From the NCBI RefSeq assembly GCF_965201005.1, contig NZ_OZ241747.1, positions 2,170,001 to 2,234,000 on the forward strand: a DNA stretch of 64,000 bases, written 5' to 3'. This DNA comes from Mucilaginibacter_A sp965201005. Its GTDB lineage: Bacteria; Bacteroidota; Bacteroidia; Sphingobacteriales; Sphingobacteriaceae. Positions within the stretch are counted from its first letter, which is position 1. Each line of letters begins with the position of its first letter. Shown here piece after piece: positions 44,881 through 54,489 of the stretch. The notes beneath the pieces were generated by a model, which was not told where the DNA came from, searched no databases, and saw only the letters and a list, made by a program, of their open reading frames with translations. Made by a program: the position numbers and the translations under genes.

Positions 44881-45279
44881 TTACAAGCTGTTTTTTTGTG
44901 CCAGCAAATCCCGGATTTCGCCCAATAATACCTCTTCTTTCGAGGCAACAATCACAACCGGTGCAGCCACAACAGGTTCTTTTCTTTGCATCTTGTTGAT
45001 CGCCTGGATCACTAAAAACAAAGCGATCGCAATAATTAAAAAAGCGATTACGGCCGATAAAAAGTTGCCGTATTTAATGGCAGTGCCCGGAACAACAAGC
45101 TGGCTAAGGTTTTCTAACCGTGCTGCTTTTAGGGCAGGAGTTAAAATTGCCGGAGTGATAATATCTTCAACCAAAGAAGTAACAATCTTGCTGAAAGCAG
45201 CACCAATTACGATACCAACGGCCAGGTCAATCACATTCCCTTTTAATGCAAATGCTTTAAATTCGCCTATAAATCCCAT
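44881..45279 (-). CDS. mscL: Large-conductance mechanosensitive channel MscL
   Basis: 132 aa with the family hallmark FKAFALKGNVIDLAVGIVIGAAFSKIVTSLVEDIITP at the N-terminus, a second transmembrane helix (about 66-90, FLSAVIAFLIIAIALFLVIQA) and a charged C-terminal helix ending LLAQKNSL. The pentamer opens under membrane tension and protects against hypo-osmotic shock. It is convergent to the ChaN-like gene and divergent from rpoN. Confidence 0.96.
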   Translation of the reverse strand: MGFIGEFKAFALKGNVIDLAVGIVIGAAFSKIVTSLVEDIITPAILTPALKAARLENLSQLVVPGTAIKYGNFLSAVIAFLIIAIALFLVIQAINKMQRKEPVVAAPVVIVASKEEVLLGEIRDLLAQKNSL

Positions 45280-45419
45280 ATTTTCTTAAAATTAAGTTCC
45301 GATAAAGATAATATTTTAGTCAGAAAACAAAAATTTGCGTATAAAACCTGCTGAACGGATTGTAAAAATACAATCCTGATGAAGCGATCTTGTATTTTAA
45401 TGTATTTTTGAGACTTTAT

Positions 45420-46898
45420 ATGTTAAGACAAAATCTACAACAAAAATTACTTCAAAAGCTATCACCGCAGCAAATCCAATTTATCAAATTGCTGCAGGTG
45501 CCAACTGTTTCGCTTGATGCCCGCATTAAGGAAGAACTGGAGGACAACCCGGCTTTGGAGGATTTGAGTTTGACCAACATGAACGATCCCGTGGAGGAAT
45601 ATCCCGACCATGACCCGGACGAAGATAACTTCAACAAAGAAGAAACCGGCAGCGAAGAGTTTGACGAGTTTAACATCGATGAATATCTGCAGGACGACAA
45701 TCTGAACGATTACGGCAGCCGTTATGAACAGAACGGAGACGACGAGGAAGAACGCAAAGAAATGCCGATTGCGGTACAAAGTTCGTTTTTTGAGAACCTG
45801 CAAAACCAGCTGGATTTACTGCCTTTATCAGACAAAGATTTCAGGATTTGCCAGCAGATTATAGGCAGTCTGGACGATGACGGTTATCTGCGGAGGCCGA
45901 TCATGTCGATCACTGATGATCTGGCTTTCTCTCAAAATCTGATGGCGGAAGATGAGGAAGTGGAAGAAATGCTGAAAGTGATCCAGCATTTTGACCCGGC
46001 CGGTGTTGGCGCGCGCGATCTGCAGGAATGTTTGCTGATCCAGCTCCGGCGTAAAGACACGCAAATCCCGGTGATCAAAAAAGCCATCCAGGTGGTAGAA
46101 CATTACCTGGATGAATTTACACGGAAGCATTACGATAAACTCGAAAAATCCCTGAACCTGCACGATGACGAGCTGAAGGAAATCGTAGCCGAAATATTGA
46201 AACTAAACCCAAAGCCCGGTGATTCTAACGAGTTGAACACCAAACAGATGCAGGTGATCCCGGATTTTCATATCCGCAATAATGATGGCACATTGATTTT
46301 AACTTTGAACGCCAAAAATGCGCCTGAACTGCGGGTGAGCCGCTCTTATCAGGATATGTTTCAGCATTATGATAAAACGTCCCAGCGCGATAAAAAAATG
46401 AAAGAGGCCGTGCAGTTTGTAAAGCAAAAACTGGATTCGGCCAAATGGTTTATCGATGCTATCAAACAACGTCAGCAAACGCTGCTCAAAACGATGAATT
46501 CGATTATGCATTATCAATATGATTTCTTTTTAACGGGAAACGACAAAAATCTGCGCCCGATGATTTTGAAAGATATTGCAGATAAAATCGGGATGGATAT
46601 TTCTACTGTTTCGCGCGTGGCCAATTCCAAATATGTGCAAACCGAGCATGGTACTTTTCTGCTGAAATCTTTCTTTTCCGAAGCCATCCAAACCGAAAGC
46701 GGCGAAGAGGTTTCTAACAAAGAAGTGAAAAAGATTTTGGAGGAAAATATTGCCGGTGAAGACAAATTGCATCCTCTGGCAGATGAAAAACTGACCGAAA
46801 TTTTGAAAGATGCCGGATACAACATTGCCCGCAGAACCGTTGCCAAATACCGTGAACAACTAAATATTCCGGTAGCCAGGTTGCGGAAAGAACTTTAA
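45420..46898 (+). CDS. rpoN: RNA polymerase sigma-54 factor
   Basis: 492 aa from MLRQNLQQKLLQKLSPQQIQ at 45420 (an ATG 30 bases earlier adds an unusual leader). Region I is glutamine-rich, region II very acidic (EEYPDHDPDEDNF), region III has the core-binding and helix-turn-helix parts, and the C-terminal RpoN box is ARRTVAKYREQLNI. Sigma-54 transcription needs AAA+ activators, none of which are adjacent. A TATTTTTG at 45403-45410 may be its -7 box. A core motif pair follows downstream. Confidence 0.96.
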   Translation: MLRQNLQQKLLQKLSPQQIQFIKLLQVPTVSLDARIKEELEDNPALEDLSLTNMNDPVEEYPDHDPDEDNFNKEETGSEEFDEFNIDEYLQDDNLNDYGSRYEQNGDDEEERKEMPIAVQSSFFENLQNQLDLLPLSDKDFRICQQIIGSLDDDGYLRRPIMSITDDLAFSQNLMAEDEEVEEMLKVIQHFDPAGVGARDLQECLLIQLRRKDTQIPVIKKAIQVVEHYLDEFTRKHYDKLEKSLNLHDDELKEIVAEILKLNPKPGDSNELNTKQMQVIPDFHIRNNDGTLILTLNAKNAPELRVSRSYQDMFQHYDKTSQRDKKMKEAVQFVKQKLDSAKWFIDAIKQRQQTLLKTMNSIMHYQYDFFLTGNDKNLRPMILKDIADKIGMDISTVSRVANSKYVQTEHGTFLLKSFFSEAIQTESGEEVSNKEVKKILEENIAGEDKLHPLADEKLTEILKDAGYNIARRTVAKYREQLNIPVARLRKEL

Positions 46899-46923
46899 TC
46901 ATCTGCCGGTTTTTTTCTGATCG

Positions 46924-46989
46924 ATACTTCTTTTATCGGTATAAATTCAGGCAGACACCAGACTAAAAAATAGGTGGTAAAAGAAGCAT
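46924..46989. repeat. Inverted pair of core motifs, 66 bp
   Basis: ATACTTCTTTTA at 46924 with TCGGTATAAATTCAGG, facing the reverse copy at 46978 whose second block reads CCACCTATTTTTTAG. The right arm also starts the tandem composite repeat. Confidence 0.82.
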
Positions 46990-47020
46990 CTGACAAATGT
47001 TAATAACCGTCCTAAAGGCC

Positions 47021-47145
47021 GTTTGCAAGATCAGCACCTTTAAGGTAGCCACCCAGGCGCGCTGGCCTGAATGCCGCCCGGAGGCGATCCGGCATTCTTG
47101 AATTTTTGGTTCTTTTGTTTCAAGACAAAAGAACGAAAGCTCAAG
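47021..47145 (-). repeat. Composite repeat, R module (copy 2)
   Basis: Same module as 27535-27660 and 47411-47530: minus-strand TTCTTTTGTCTTGAAACAA, AATTCAAGAATGCCGGATCG and CCTCCGGGCGGCATTC. Confidence 0.85.
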
Positions 47146-47171
47146 CAACCGTAGGTTTGCTTTTGTAAAAC

Positions 47172-47183
47172 ATGCTTCTTTTA
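47172..47183 (+). repeat. Core motif between R and L modules
   Basis: ATGCTTCTTTTA between R copy 2 and L copy 2; its counterpart in the next unit is at 47561, 389 bp away. Confidence 0.85.
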
Positions 47184-47197
47184 CCATACGGTTTTTG

Positions 47198-47330
47198 ATC
47201 AGGAACTGCGTTCCCTTTTCTCTTTCTTTTTGCTTGATCAAAAAGAAACAAAAAATCAAGGCAAACCCGATCGCCTCCGGGCGCTTTGCCAGCCCAGCGC
47301 ACCTGGGTGGTTACCTGTCCTGCGGCTTTG
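47198..47330 (+). repeat. Composite repeat, L module (copy 2)
   Basis: Begins GATCAGGAACTGCGTTCCC, then TTCTTTTTGCTTGATCAA, and contains the GATCGCCTCCGGGCG and CACCTGGGTGGTTACC boxes. Confidence 0.85.
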
Positions 47331-47367
47331 CAAATTTCAAAACTTTAAAAAGTAAAAAAATGGGTTA

Positions 47368-47379
47368 TAAAAGAAGCAT
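47368..47379 (-). repeat. Core motif between L copy 2 and R copy 3
   Basis: TAAAAGAAGCAT followed by CTGACAAATGTTGATAACCG, near-identical to the flank at 46978 one unit (390 bp) earlier. Confidence 0.85.
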
Positions 47380-47410
47380 CTGACAAATGTTGATAACCGT
47401 CCTAAAAACC

Positions 47411-47530
47411 GCTTGCAAGATCGGCACCTTTAAGATAGCCACCCAGGCGTGCCGGGCCGAATGCCGCCAGGAGGTGATCCGGCATTCTTGAATTTTTGGT
47501 TCTTTTTGTTCAAGCAAAAAGAACGTAAAG
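47411..47530 (-). repeat. Composite repeat, R module (copy 3)
   Basis: Third R copy, with a few substitutions (AGGAGGTGATCC instead of CGGAGGCGATCC). With the surrounding elements it makes a tandem of two units of about 390 bp. Confidence 0.85.
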
Positions 47531-47560
47531 CCAAGCAACCGCAGGTTTGCTTAATCAACC

Positions 47561-47572
47561 ATGCTTCTTTTA
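47561..47572 (+). repeat. Core motif between R copy 3 and L copy 3
   Basis: ATGCTTCTTTTA then TCAACTAATTTTTTG. Confidence 0.85.
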
Positions 47573-47593
47573 TCAACTAATTTTTTGTATTTG

Positions 47594-47727
47594 ATCAGGA
47601 ACTGCGTTCCCTCTTCTCTTTCTTTTTCCTTGATGAAAAAGAAACAAAAAACCAAGGCAAACCCAATCGCCTCCGGGCGTTTTGCCGGGCAGCCGCACCT
47701 GGGTGGTTACCTGTCCTGCGGCCCTGC
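47594..47727 (+). repeat. Composite repeat, L module (copy 3)
   Basis: Third L copy, again starting GATCAGGAACTGCGTTCCC and ending GGTTACCTGTCCTGCGGC. Confidence 0.85.
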
Positions 47728-47762
47728 AAACTTCAAAACTGCAAAAGCTAAAAAATGTGCGA

Positions 47763-47774
47763 TAAAAGAAGCAT
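47763..47774 (-). repeat. Core motif closing the repeat region
   Basis: TAAAAGAAGCAT, 46 bp before the stop codon of the PorP/SprF gene on the minus strand. Confidence 0.85.
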
Positions 47775-47820
47775 CCGGTTTAAAATGCGAATAAACGAAA
47801 AATTATGTTTAGCATTTCTG

Positions 47821-48831
47821 TTACCAAAATCTCCGCGGACAAATTACCTTATAAGCATTGTTCAGCATAATGCCTAAAATAATTTCGTGCGTTCCGTTGC
47901 TTACCGTATTCAGGTTGGAAGTGGTGAAATCATACGCATAACCCAGGTTTAAAAAACTGCCCACATTAATCCCGGCCATTGCTGCAATCGCATCATTGCG
48001 GCGATAAGAACCGCCAATCCAGAATTTATCCTGGAAAGCCATTTTAAGGTTCAGATCAAAAGTAGAAGGCACTGGTTTTACGTATTTAAGCATCACCGAA
48101 GGCAGCAAAGTAACATCTTCGGCCAAAAACAATTTTACACCGGCTGTAAAAAAATAGTGCGGTACGGTTTTGCTTTGGTTGTATGTAGAGTTTGAAGAAA
48201 AATACAACGTTTGCGGCAACACCTGCTGGGCAGAAACGCCCACAAAATAAGTTGCAGAATATGCCCAGATGCCTAAGCCCAGGTCCGGCTTAAACTGATT
48301 GGTTGTACCGTTGGCAATTGCCGGGTCCAAAGCGTTTTCTAAAGTAATTTGACTGGTGTTTAAATTAATGTTTGCCAAGCCGGCCGCCACGCCAACAGAC
48401 AAGTTTAAATTGCTGCTGAGGCCAAGATGGTAAGCGTAGGTAATATCATAATTGCTTTGTGTAATTGGCCCGGCTTTATCCGAAACCACTGTAAAACCGA
48501 TGCCATGGTGTGCCGGTGCCGCCTGATAATCCTGCACGTAAGAACGGCTCATCGGATCTTCACCGTTTGCGGGCTGGCTCATTGGGTCTCCCTGTATAAA
48601 TTTATTACCGATTGGCGTGTGCGCGGTAAAATACATCGTTACCGGTGCGCCGTCCAAACCTGTCCACTGGTTGCGGTAACCGGCTTTAATATCAGTATAA
48701 TTTTCTATCCCGGTAATGGCAGGGTTTATTAAATAATTGTTAAAAATGTACTGCGTATATTGTGGTTTTTGCTGTGCCCAACTACTTGTTGCAACCAAAA
48801 AAAATAAAATCCCTGAGTATAATTTTTTCAT
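47821..48831 (-). CDS. PorP/SprF family type IX secretion-associated membrane protein
   Basis: 336 aa. Signal peptide (1-19, ending SSWAQ), then QKPQYTQYIFNNYLINPAITG, the characteristic opening of the PorP/SprF family, and a series of strands with AAGLANINLNTSQIT and NLGYAYDFTTSNLNTVSNGT. These outer-membrane proteins are needed for display or secretion of particular type IX substrates and usually sit next to them. It starts three bases after the stop of the CHU_C-domain protein gene, clearly one operon. C-terminus ends RRFW. Confidence 0.92.
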   Translation of the reverse strand: MKKLYSGILFFLVATSSWAQQKPQYTQYIFNNYLINPAITGIENYTDIKAGYRNQWTGLDGAPVTMYFTAHTPIGNKFIQGDPMSQPANGEDPMSRSYVQDYQAAPAHHGIGFTVVSDKAGPITQSNYDITYAYHLGLSSNLNLSVGVAAGLANINLNTSQITLENALDPAIANGTTNQFKPDLGLGIWAYSATYFVGVSAQQVLPQTLYFSSNSTYNQSKTVPHYFFTAGVKLFLAEDVTLLPSVMLKYVKPVPSTFDLNLKMAFQDKFWIGGSYRRNDAIAAMAGINVGSFLNLGYAYDFTTSNLNTVSNGTHEIILGIMLNNAYKVICPRRFW

Positions 48832-48834
48832 ATT

Positions 48835-51800
48835 CTATCTGATAATCGTAACCGGCCCCGCTGTTTTACTTCTGCCATTGCCCGGCGTAATGATGTAATA
48901 ATAAGTGCCTACCGGCAATTCTGCACCTTTATACCTGCCGTCCCATGGCGCACTATAACCCACAGAGTAGTAAACTCTTTCCCCATAACGGTTAAACACT
49001 TCCACTATTACGTTAGGATAGCTGTCTATATATTTTATGTTCCAAATATCGTTTATACCGTCGTTATTTGGGGTAAAAGTATTTGGGATAACCGGTGTTT
49101 TTAAAACTGTAATTGTAATTTCATCGGCATTGCTGCAACTGTCCGCAGAAGTTACCGTAAGTTTATAAGTTGTATTTACATGCGGCGCAGCAACCGGATT
49201 GAGGATATTGTCTGCACTCAAACCTAATGCCGGGGTCCATTTATAAGTCAGGTTTTTGCCCGAAACCGTCGGACTAAGCGTTACACTGCTGCCCTCCAGC
49301 AGATTAATTGCTTTGCCGGCCATAACTTTTGGGCTTGGGTTGACGGTAACTTGCTTGCTAACAGTATCGGAACAACCATTTTGGGCCGTGTAAATATACG
49401 TGATGGTTTGTGTGCCGATACCTGCGGATGCCGGGTCAAACAACCCAGAAGAACTAACGCCTTTGCCTGAAAAAATCCCTGATATTGGGTAATTGTTCAG
49501 TTCTTTTGCCTGGATTTGAAAGGCCGGGATTTCGGCACAAACCTGGGTTGCCAACGTAATTGCTACCTGCGGATCAGCTTTTAAGGTGATGACCTGCATT
49601 TTTTCATCCACACAGCTTTCTCCGGAATAAGTACGCATTAAAACAGTATAATTAGTTGTGGCCGGAGCATGGAAAACCGGAAACTGATGGCTGTACAATT
49701 TATCAGGCGTTGGGTTGTCATCTGTTTCAAACTGATCCGGGTGATTGGTATAATCGTAAAACATAACCACTTTAGTCAGATTTCCAAAATCCAGCGTAGA
49801 AGTATTGCGGATCAAAACCGGATTTTTACTGCACAGATCTGCCGGGTTTAAAACCGTAAAATCAGCTTTCGGCACGGCACCGTTCACCGTAAAGCTGAAC
49901 GTCGTATCGGCAGCACAACCGTTTTTTGAGGTTACCGTTAATTTTACCTGATAAGTAGCCGCATTGGTGTATTGATGCCGAGGGTTTTTTTGGGTTGAAG
50001 TATTTGGGTTTGCAGGATTTGAAGCGGCATCCCCGAAATCCCAGGCGTAGGTAAATCCGCTTTCAGTATGATCATTGATACTGCTTTTATCGGTAAAAAT
50101 TGCAAAAGCATCCGAAATGCAAACTTTTGGCAGCGTAAAATCAGGCATTGGCAACGGATGGACAATCAATGGCATCGTAAGCGTATCACTACGGCATCCT
50201 AAATCTGTTGTAGTTACCAACTTCAAATTATAATTCCCGGCTAATTTGTAAATGTGTTGAAATGGAGCGTTGTTTGTTGCTGTTTGTGTTGACCCGTCTC
50301 CAAAAAACCAGTTCCATTGAACAATTTTTCCTTCGGAAGAAACAGACTGATCAGTAATGGTAACTGCTTTGGTGGCACAATCCGGATCAGAAATTATAAA
50401 TTTTGCAACCGGTTTGGCATAGATATGTATTTTCTGAGAATCCAATGCCGATGTACATCCGTTGGAATTGGTAACCAGCAGCGTGGCAATAAAATCTCCG
50501 GATTTTGCATAATTATGTGTAGGGTTTTGTACCGAAGAAGTTGTTCCGTCGCCAAAATCCCAAGCCCAGGTTTTGATTATTGCACCACTGCTTTTATCGG
50601 TAAAAAGTAAAGTATCAGATTGGCAGGTTAAATTTTTAACGGTAAAAGAAGCATTGGGGTTATCATAAACGGTAAGCGCAATGTCCAAATCCTCGTACGA
50701 TCCGCAGGCATCTGCAATTGCGTTAAAAACCTTCAACTTAACGCCATAATTGCCGACAGTTTTATAAATTAGGTTTTTGGGGTAAGCATAAGTATATAGA
50801 GGTTTGTTTTCCTTGACCGTTTGGCTGATCAAGGTTGGCTGGTTGTCTGTATAAGTTGAATCACCGTTTTGCGGCGACCAGATAATCCGGGTTGTTTTAT
50901 ACGGAATGGTTACCTGCAGTTTCAAATCCTGGCCAATGCAGGCACTGGCAACAGAATCGCCGGCTGTGTTTTTGATCTGTACAAATTCATTCAGGTTTTT
51001 TAGGTTTGTCCCGGCTGAGTAGCCATAAGATTCTGCGTTGCCAAAGCCATAAGCAATGGCGTTAAAACCATCAGAAGCATTGATGTTGTGCGTGCCGGAA
51101 GCAACCGGAAACTGGCCGTACATATAGGCCGTATTGCCCGGGACTGATTTAAAACCCTTTGTCGGTACTGCCCCGTCAATGGTAAAACTTGAGGCTGCGG
51201 CTGCAGAAATTATAACGTTAATGTAACTCTGTAAAATTTTATAAGCTGTTGGCGAGTAGAGTGTTACATTATTAATAATCTGCTCGATCGGGTTAAGGTA
51301 GATCATCTCCGGGTCGCCCAAATCTTTGCCACCGTTGAGCGAAAGCTGCGTGATGGCATATTGCGCTACCTGAATGGGTTTATCAGACGTAATTACGTTG
51401 GGCACAGTGCTGTTAAATTCGTAATAAAAATTATTGATTAAAGTTGCAGTGCTCAAAACCGCACCGTTCATCGTTACTTTGGTTGCCGGGTCGCTCACTA
51501 TGATCCGGAAAGTATCGTAAGGCCGGTTGCTTAGCGGTGCAGTGATGTAGTTTTTCCCCCATGATGCGGTTGGATAGCATTGTTGAAACAAATTGTCTGC
51601 AGAATTATTTGGCCCGTTACCAATGTAAATTTTACTGCTTCCGCTAAAAACAGCAATTTTTTTACACACATTTAAACCGGAACTTACCGACCGGATGCGG
51701 GTTCCTGTTAAATCCGTTGCTGATAATCCCTGGTAAACTTCTCCTTTTTGCATCGTGATGGTAAAAGGCGTATTTGCGGCATGTCCGCTGTTTAAAGTTG

Positions 51801-52320
51801 CCGAAGGTGTAATTTCAACGGTAGTGGTATCTTCTGTGGCCACAACCGCAAAAGATGAATAACAACTGCCTTCATTTGATCGCTGCGTGTAATTGATTGA
51901 ATAATAATCTTTTGCCAAAGTTGCAACGGGCAAAAGCAGCGTTGCACCAGAAACAGCCGAAGCATAAATATGGGCGTAAACTACAATTGGTAAAGCAGAA
52001 GTAATATGTATCCCTTTTAAAAACTGTCCTTCTGAACCTAAAAAAGCACTTTGCGGCATCGTAACCGTGGTAACCTGATTAGCCGTGACCGTAAAACCTT
52101 GCGAAAAACTGCCATCTGCAACCGTTATTGATCCGGAAGTGCTTACATCCGAAGTAATGTATAAACTCATTTGGCAGGAGTTTGAAGTAAATACTCCCCG
52201 GATGTTGGCCATATAAGCGGTGTAAAATTCGGTGCCTTTATTGGTTTGCGCAAGTGCCGGACGGGCGAAAGCAATGATCAGCAACAGCAAAAAAATACGA
52301 CAGGTAAAACTTTTTGTCAT
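48835..52320 (-). CDS. Large type IX-secreted protein: IgGFc-binding-like, PKD repeats, CHU_C sorting domain
   Basis: 1161 aa from MTKSFTCRIFLLLL at 52320 (17 residues further upstream are open but unlikely). After the signal peptide (ending ALAQ) comes an IgGFc-binding-protein-like N-terminal region (about 25-430). Several PKD-type domains follow with WDFGDGTTS, WNWFFGDGST and YAWDFGDAAS. The C-terminus (about 1070-1161) is a type B T9SS sorting domain: NTFTPNNDGINDIW, VEVFNRYGERVYY, WDGRY and LPVGTYYYI. It is probably a surface adhesin or fibre secreted with the help of the PorP/SprF protein. Confidence 0.9.
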   Translation of the reverse strand: MTKSFTCRIFLLLLIIAFARPALAQTNKGTEFYTAYMANIRGVFTSNSCQMSLYITSDVSTSGSITVADGSFSQGFTVTANQVTTVTMPQSAFLGSEGQFLKGIHITSALPIVVYAHIYASAVSGATLLLPVATLAKDYYSINYTQRSNEGSCYSSFAVVATEDTTTVEITPSATLNSGHAANTPFTITMQKGEVYQGLSATDLTGTRIRSVSSGLNVCKKIAVFSGSSKIYIGNGPNNSADNLFQQCYPTASWGKNYITAPLSNRPYDTFRIIVSDPATKVTMNGAVLSTATLINNFYYEFNSTVPNVITSDKPIQVAQYAITQLSLNGGKDLGDPEMIYLNPIEQIINNVTLYSPTAYKILQSYINVIISAAAASSFTIDGAVPTKGFKSVPGNTAYMYGQFPVASGTHNINASDGFNAIAYGFGNAESYGYSAGTNLKNLNEFVQIKNTAGDSVASACIGQDLKLQVTIPYKTTRIIWSPQNGDSTYTDNQPTLISQTVKENKPLYTYAYPKNLIYKTVGNYGVKLKVFNAIADACGSYEDLDIALTVYDNPNASFTVKNLTCQSDTLLFTDKSSGAIIKTWAWDFGDGTTSSVQNPTHNYAKSGDFIATLLVTNSNGCTSALDSQKIHIYAKPVAKFIISDPDCATKAVTITDQSVSSEGKIVQWNWFFGDGSTQTATNNAPFQHIYKLAGNYNLKLVTTTDLGCRSDTLTMPLIVHPLPMPDFTLPKVCISDAFAIFTDKSSINDHTESGFTYAWDFGDAASNPANPNTSTQKNPRHQYTNAATYQVKLTVTSKNGCAADTTFSFTVNGAVPKADFTVLNPADLCSKNPVLIRNTSTLDFGNLTKVVMFYDYTNHPDQFETDDNPTPDKLYSHQFPVFHAPATTNYTVLMRTYSGESCVDEKMQVITLKADPQVAITLATQVCAEIPAFQIQAKELNNYPISGIFSGKGVSSSGLFDPASAGIGTQTITYIYTAQNGCSDTVSKQVTVNPSPKVMAGKAINLLEGSSVTLSPTVSGKNLTYKWTPALGLSADNILNPVAAPHVNTTYKLTVTSADSCSNADEITITVLKTPVIPNTFTPNNDGINDIWNIKYIDSYPNVIVEVFNRYGERVYYSVGYSAPWDGRYKGAELPVGTYYYIITPGNGRSKTAGPVTIIR

Positions 52321-52371
52321 GCGGTGCAAATTGGTTTCCTGGTGCTGTTGGCCATAATTTTTTTGAAACAC

Positions 52372-53028
52372 ATACTTCTTTTAGACGTATAAAATCCAAA
52401 ATTTAAAAATACCCGTAATTTTTACAGGTTGCAAAAAACCATGCGCGCAAATCCTTAAAAAAGCGTTCTAATGTACTAACTTCTAATGGTTTTTGCTTAA
52501 AATTTTTCCACTAATAAATTATAAATCAAAGTCATTTTTCTATTAAAAAGCTTTCTTTTCAGTATTAAGATTTAAACATTTGGTTAATTGAAACCCTGAA
52601 TTATTTTTGAGTTCAGATCCACCCAAACCTTAAGCTCCTGATTATTTATCTAGGGGTTTTCCATTGTTTTTCTATCGGTAGTAATTGCAAAAGCAAAAAT
52701 GACCGGCATAAAAGAAGCATTGCAAATTTATCTGCAAAATCTGAACTTCCCAGATTTCCACTTGCATCAAATCTGATTTTAACAAATAATATAAATCACC
52801 AAAATTTAGGCGATAAAAGAAGCATTGCGATCCTGCCCGAATTAGCTATAAACAGCTTTTCATTTAATACCGATATTTTAAACAATTTATGCTTGCAATA
52901 ATTAACTTTACAAACCATTTTTTAAACAAAAACATTTTATTAAACAGCTTTTTGTTGTGATTTACTCGATCAAACATCAAATAGTTTTACAATAACACAC
53001 CGATTAAACTGGTTTTATAAACCTACAA
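52372..53028. other. Gene-free stretch with three core motifs
   Basis: About 650 A/T-rich bases between the divergent T9SS operon and the DUF1080 gene. Core motifs: 52372-52383 (plus; then GACGTATAAAATCC), 52709-52720 (minus; second block TGCCGGTCATTTTTGC) and 52814-52825 (minus; TCGCCTAAATTTTGG). The last two are direct, 105 bp apart. No gene or RNA recognised; promoters for both flanking genes must lie here. Confidence 0.75.
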
Positions 53029-54405
53029 ATGAAAAAGATTAACCTATCCTGGCTGGTCGCTGCCCTGCTTTTTTCCCTGATGCCTTACCAGATTTTTGCG
53101 CAAACTTCGGGCGGCTGGCACACGCTTTTTAACGGTAAAAATTTGGCCGGATGGGAACCGCTGGCCGGCAAAGCGGATTACAAAGCCGAAAACGGACAAA
53201 TTGTTGGCACTACGGTTATCAATTCGGGCAATAGTTTTTTAGCGACAAAAGAAGTATATCGTGATTTTGTGCTGGAACTGGACGTCAAAATAGAAAGCAC
53301 CGAAAGTAATTCGGGCATCCAGATTAGAAGCCATTTTAATACCGATGGACATACCGGAAAAGTTTACGGACGCCAGGTAGAAATTGACCCTTCAGCAAGA
53401 AGCTGGTCGGGCGGTATTTATGATGAAGACCGCCGCCAATGGCTTTATCCGCTGGATTTGAACCCAAAGGCGAAAATGGCATTCAAAGTTGGCCAGTATA
53501 ATCATATCAAAATCGAATGTATCGGCAATGAAACAAAAACCTTGATCAATCAAATTCCGGTTGCTTATGTGGTAGATACCCTGGATCGGGAAGGTTTTAT
53601 TGCTTTACAGGTGCACGCCGTTACCACAAAAGAGCAGGCCGGCAAAAAGGTGTATTTTAAAAACATCCGCATCCAAACTTCCAACCTTAAACCCAGTGCT
53701 TTTCCTGCCGGTATTTATGTGGTAAACAACGTGCCCAACTTTTTAACCGCTTACGAAAAACAGCATGGCTGGAACCTGCTGTTTGACGGAAAAACGGTAA
53801 ACGGCTGGATCAGTGCAAAAGGCAGCACCTTCCCCACCAAAGGCTGGCAGGTAGAAAACGGCAACATAACGGTTTCATCTTCCGAAGGAAAAGAAGCTGC
53901 AAACGGCGGCGATATCGTTACTAAAAAATTGTTCAGTGCTTTTGATGTCTCTTTCGATTTTAAACTTACGCCCGGTGCCAACAGCGGTTTAAAGTATTTT
54001 GTAACGCTGGATGAAAAATCACAAGGTTCGGCTATTGGTCTGGAGTATCAGGTTTTGGATGATGAACGCCACCCCGACGCCAAACTTGGCCGTGATGGCG
54101 ACCGTACGCTGGCTTCTTTATATGATCTGATCCCGGCAAAAAAACAAGCGCGGTTCATCCATCCGATCGGCAGCTGGAACAATGGCCGCGTAGTTGTTTA
54201 TCCGAACAATCATGTTGAACATTATTTAAACGGTGTAAAAGTGCTTGAATATGATCGTGGTTCAAAAGAATTTGAACATTTGGTCAGCCTAAGCAAATAT
54301 AAAATCTGGCCAAATTTTGGTTTGGCAAAAGCCGGGCATCTGCTGTTGCAGGATCATGGCAACCGGGTTTCTTTCCGGAGTATTAAAATCAAGGAACTGA
54401 AATAA
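53029..54405 (+). CDS. Secreted protein with two DUF1080 (3-keto-disaccharide hydrolase-like) domains
   Basis: 458 aa. Signal peptide (1-25, ending IFAQ), then two homologous beta-sandwich domains: about 30-215 (WHTLFNGKNLAGWEPL ... RSHFNTDGHTGKVYGRQVEI ... KIECIGNETKTLINQ) and about 245-455 (WNLLFDGKTVNGWISAKG ... YEVQVLDD-like LEYQVLDDERHPD ... VEHYLNGVKVLEY). The tandem is an internal duplication. DUF1080 proteins act on modified sugars such as 3-keto-glycosides or bind polysaccharide. It is alone on the plus strand with a strong terminator. Confidence 0.9.
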   Translation: MKKINLSWLVAALLFSLMPYQIFAQTSGGWHTLFNGKNLAGWEPLAGKADYKAENGQIVGTTVINSGNSFLATKEVYRDFVLELDVKIESTESNSGIQIRSHFNTDGHTGKVYGRQVEIDPSARSWSGGIYDEDRRQWLYPLDLNPKAKMAFKVGQYNHIKIECIGNETKTLINQIPVAYVVDTLDREGFIALQVHAVTTKEQAGKKVYFKNIRIQTSNLKPSAFPAGIYVVNNVPNFLTAYEKQHGWNLLFDGKTVNGWISAKGSTFPTKGWQVENGNITVSSSEGKEAANGGDIVTKKLFSAFDVSFDFKLTPGANSGLKYFVTLDEKSQGSAIGLEYQVLDDERHPDAKLGRDGDRTLASLYDLIPAKKQARFIHPIGSWNNGRVVVYPNNHVEHYLNGVKVLEYDRGSKEFEHLVSLSKYKIWPNFGLAKAGHLLLQDHGNRVSFRSIKIKELK

Positions 54406-54445
54406 ACCGAAAGCAGGTTTTGATTTCTCTTTACAGAACAAAAAA

Positions 54446-54478
54446 AGTCCGGCTCTTAATTTAATAAGAGCCGGACTT
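54446..54478. terminator. Strong bidirectional terminator
   Basis: AAGTCCGGCTCTTA pairs with TAAGAGCCGGACTT over a short loop, preceded by an A-tract and so functional for both the DUF1080 gene and the convergent DUF892 gene. Confidence 0.93.
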
Positions 54479-54489
54479 AAAAAGGCTTT

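Noticed and set aside
46963..47794. Open frames and possible CRISPR-like periodicity
   Set aside because: The period is about 390 bp with long inverted modules, only two units, and no short direct repeats with unique spacers; the frames mirror those at 27188-27704.
50078..50610. Two further core-like sequences (ATACTGCTTTTATCGG and CCACTGCTTTTATCGG) in the PKD protein
   Set aside because: Both encode FTDKSS, a recurrent PKD-domain sequence, so protein homology explains the likeness; left out of the count.
52384..53028. Possible short genes or tRNA in the long gap before the DUF1080 gene
   Set aside because: No cloverleaf, no start-coupled frame with plausible composition; only core motifs are supportable.
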